IMG/VR virus record: IMGVR_UViG_3300023180_000507
Coordinates: 1 to 20,564 of that record
Direction: 5' to 3' (one strand)
DNA: 20,564 bases
Source: a virus
The translations under genes and the position numbers were made by a program. Positions 19,533 through 20,564 of this stretch are shown here, in pieces. Under the pieces are notes generated by a model. It made no database searches. It was not told the origin of the DNA and was given only the letters and a program-made list of their open reading frames with translations. Position 1 is the stretch's first letter, and each line of letters begins with the position of its first letter.

Positions 19533-20312
19533 TTGTCAATATCTAAACTACGTTTTGAGGAACGTTCGCTATTGTTTGCAAAACTAGCAAAGATAGCATA
19601 TAATAACTTAAAAAAGGCAAAAACGCAAGCAGAAAAATTAGGTTTTACTGAAGTAGAATTTTACAACAAAGATGGCGCACAGGCATACCGATTTGCAAAT
19701 AAAACAGATATGGTAATTGCGTGTCGTGGTACTCAACCAACAGAATTTAATGACATTAAAGCAGACCTAAAAGCAATGCCTGTTGTAGCAGAGACCATAA
19801 GCCGTGTGCATCAAGGATTTAAAGCAGAGGTAGACGAGTTATGGCCAATGGTAATGGCAGATCTTATGTCAAAACAACCAAAACAAGATTTATGGTTCTG
19901 TGGTCATTCATTAGGTGCAGCAATGGCAACTATAATGGCAAGTCGTTGTTTGTACAATACTAAGGTTCCTGATCCTAAAGAGCTATACACCTACGGTTCA
20001 CCTAGAGTAGGCTGGAAGAAATACTGTGTACATCTTGGTGTGGAACATCATCGTTGGGTTAATAACAATGACATAGTCACAACCGTACCCCTACGCATTA
20101 TGGGGTATACACACCACGGCACAGAACACTATCTAAATGCCTACGGTAATGTACGTAAGATCACAGGTATGCAAAGATTCAAAGACAAGATGCGTGGGCT
20201 ATGGATGGGTCTAAAGAAAGGCGGAGTAGACAGCTTTTCAGATCATTCTATAGACAACTATGTAAACTATCTAGAGTTTTACGCTAAAGGCAAAGAAAAC
20301 TCACAGCACTAA
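19533..20312 (+). CDS. Class 3 lipase (alpha/beta hydrolase)
   Basis: This is the only plus-strand gene. It has 259 residues from a TTG start, chosen because GGAGGG lies 7 bases upstream and TATAAATA precedes it. Class 3 lipase marks are CRGTQPTEFNDIKADL, the nucleophile elbow GHSLG with S126, YGSPRVG, the acid D180 in NNNDIVTTVP and a probable catalytic His in GYTHHGTEH (194 or 195). It has no signal peptide, so it acts in the cytoplasm, is released by lysis, or is carried in the virion. The family cuts acylglycerols or phospholipids. Its stop overlaps the convergent stop of the UDP-glucose dehydrogenase gene by 3 bases. Confidence 0.92.
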   Translation: MSISKLRFEERSLLFAKLAKIAYNNLKKAKTQAEKLGFTEVEFYNKDGAQAYRFANKTDMVIACRGTQPTEFNDIKADLKAMPVVAETISRVHQGFKAEVDELWPMVMADLMSKQPKQDLWFCGHSLGAAMATIMASRCLYNTKVPDPKELYTYGSPRVGWKKYCVHLGVEHHRWVNNNDIVTTVPLRIMGYTHHGTEHYLNAYGNVRKITGMQRFKDKMRGLWMGLKKGGVDSFSDHSIDNYVNYLEFYAKGKENSQH

Positions 20313-20563
20313 GGCTTACGAATACGACGATTGTATTCTAATGCTTCTTGCAGTATAGACAGCTCAACGTTATCTCGTTGGGCTGTTCTTATGAGTGCCT
20401 CTACATCTTTAGGGAAGCAGTGTCCACCAAATCCTCGTTCTTTAGTTACAACACTATGACTATCTCCTATGCGTGGATCTATCACAGTATAGTGTGCAAC
20501 TGCACCATAGTCTATTCCTAATGCTTTACACAGGTCATACATTTGATTAAAGAATGCTACCTT
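20309..20563 (-). CDS. UDP-glucose 6-dehydrogenase, C-terminal fragment (gene continues beyond window)
   Basis: The frame is open from the window end to a TAG at 20309-20311; the visible part (KVAFFNQMYDLCKALGIDYG) is internal, with no start. The catalytic block is GFGGHCFPKDVEAL, whose Cys forms the thioester intermediate in the two-step oxidation of UDP-glucose to UDP-glucuronate. The visible part ends soon after (EALEYNRRIRKP), so if this is the full C-terminus, the usual third, UDP-binding domain is missing. A short form or related nucleotide-sugar dehydrogenase is therefore possible. A role in modifying host envelope sugars is inferred. Confidence 0.85.
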   Translation of the reverse strand, partial: KVAFFNQMYDLCKALGIDYGAVAHYTVIDPRIGDSHSVVTKERGFGGHCFPKDVEALIRTAQRDNVELSILQEALEYNRRIRKP

Positions 20564-20564
20564 T

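Noticed and set aside
1-20564. CRISPR array, insertion sequence or integrase/attachment site
   Set aside because: I saw no regularly spaced direct repeats, transposase motifs, integrase or tRNA-end duplication in the window.

Overview
The window looks like part of the genome of a T4-like marine myovirus infecting an alphaproteobacterium. The DNA is A+T-rich and tightly packed. All genes but one lie on the minus strand, many with ATGA or TAATG stop/start overlaps. Phage content includes class Ia ribonucleotide reductase (nrdA, nrdB) with glutaredoxin, a PAAR spike-tip protein, a tail-spike-like beta-helix protein, a probable prohead core protein, and many small proteins of the type found in marine T4-like phages. 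T4-type late promoter motifs (NATAAATA) sit in front of genes. The host inference rests mainly on a permuted two-piece tmRNA of the alphaproteobacterial type.

Layout. 1-1200: a secreted porin-like protein (cut by the window edge) and a pseudoazurin-type copper protein. 1194-1797: a small gene, then the tmRNA (tag ANKNFAPEVFFDEVALAA) between a late promoter and a strong terminator. 1798-3229: small unknown genes and a HAD-family phosphatase. 3302-7616: PAAR, an unknown small protein, glutaredoxin, nrdB and nrdA. 7647-9681: an unknown gene and the beta-helix protein. 9716-12033: an operon of a Nfu-type Fe-S protein, a PD-(D/E)XK nuclease and a secreted metzincin metalloprotease, behind a host-type promoter. 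12087-15848: head and virion-type genes, including a likely -1 frameshift (or homopolymer error) on an A9 run. 15938-19444: a run with a pol-beta-type nucleotidyltransferase and a ligase-like KWDG protein. 19533-20312: a class 3 lipase, the only plus-strand gene. 20309-end: the C-terminal end of a UDP-glucose dehydrogenase.

Two promoter classes are visible. Four TTGACN-17 bp-TANTNT promoters should use host RNA polymerase. They precede the pseudoazurin, HAD, nrdB and nfu genes, which fits early or middle metabolic functions. NATAAATA motifs, plus a TGTAAATA variant, precede the tmRNA, nrdA, beta-helix, prohead core, basic-protein, small structural and lipase genes. Several motifs overlap the upstream stop codon, several would give leaderless mRNAs, and three would give mRNAs that start with a hairpin.

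The most notable points are the phage-borne permuted tmRNA, the candidate frameshift fusing a core protein to a second domain, and a series of proteins with short N-termini resembling T4 capsid-targeting peptides with L/I-x-E protease sites. These proteins may be packed in the head and delivered with the DNA. The phage also carries exported proteins (cupredoxin, porin-like, metalloprotease) that could reshape the host envelope.
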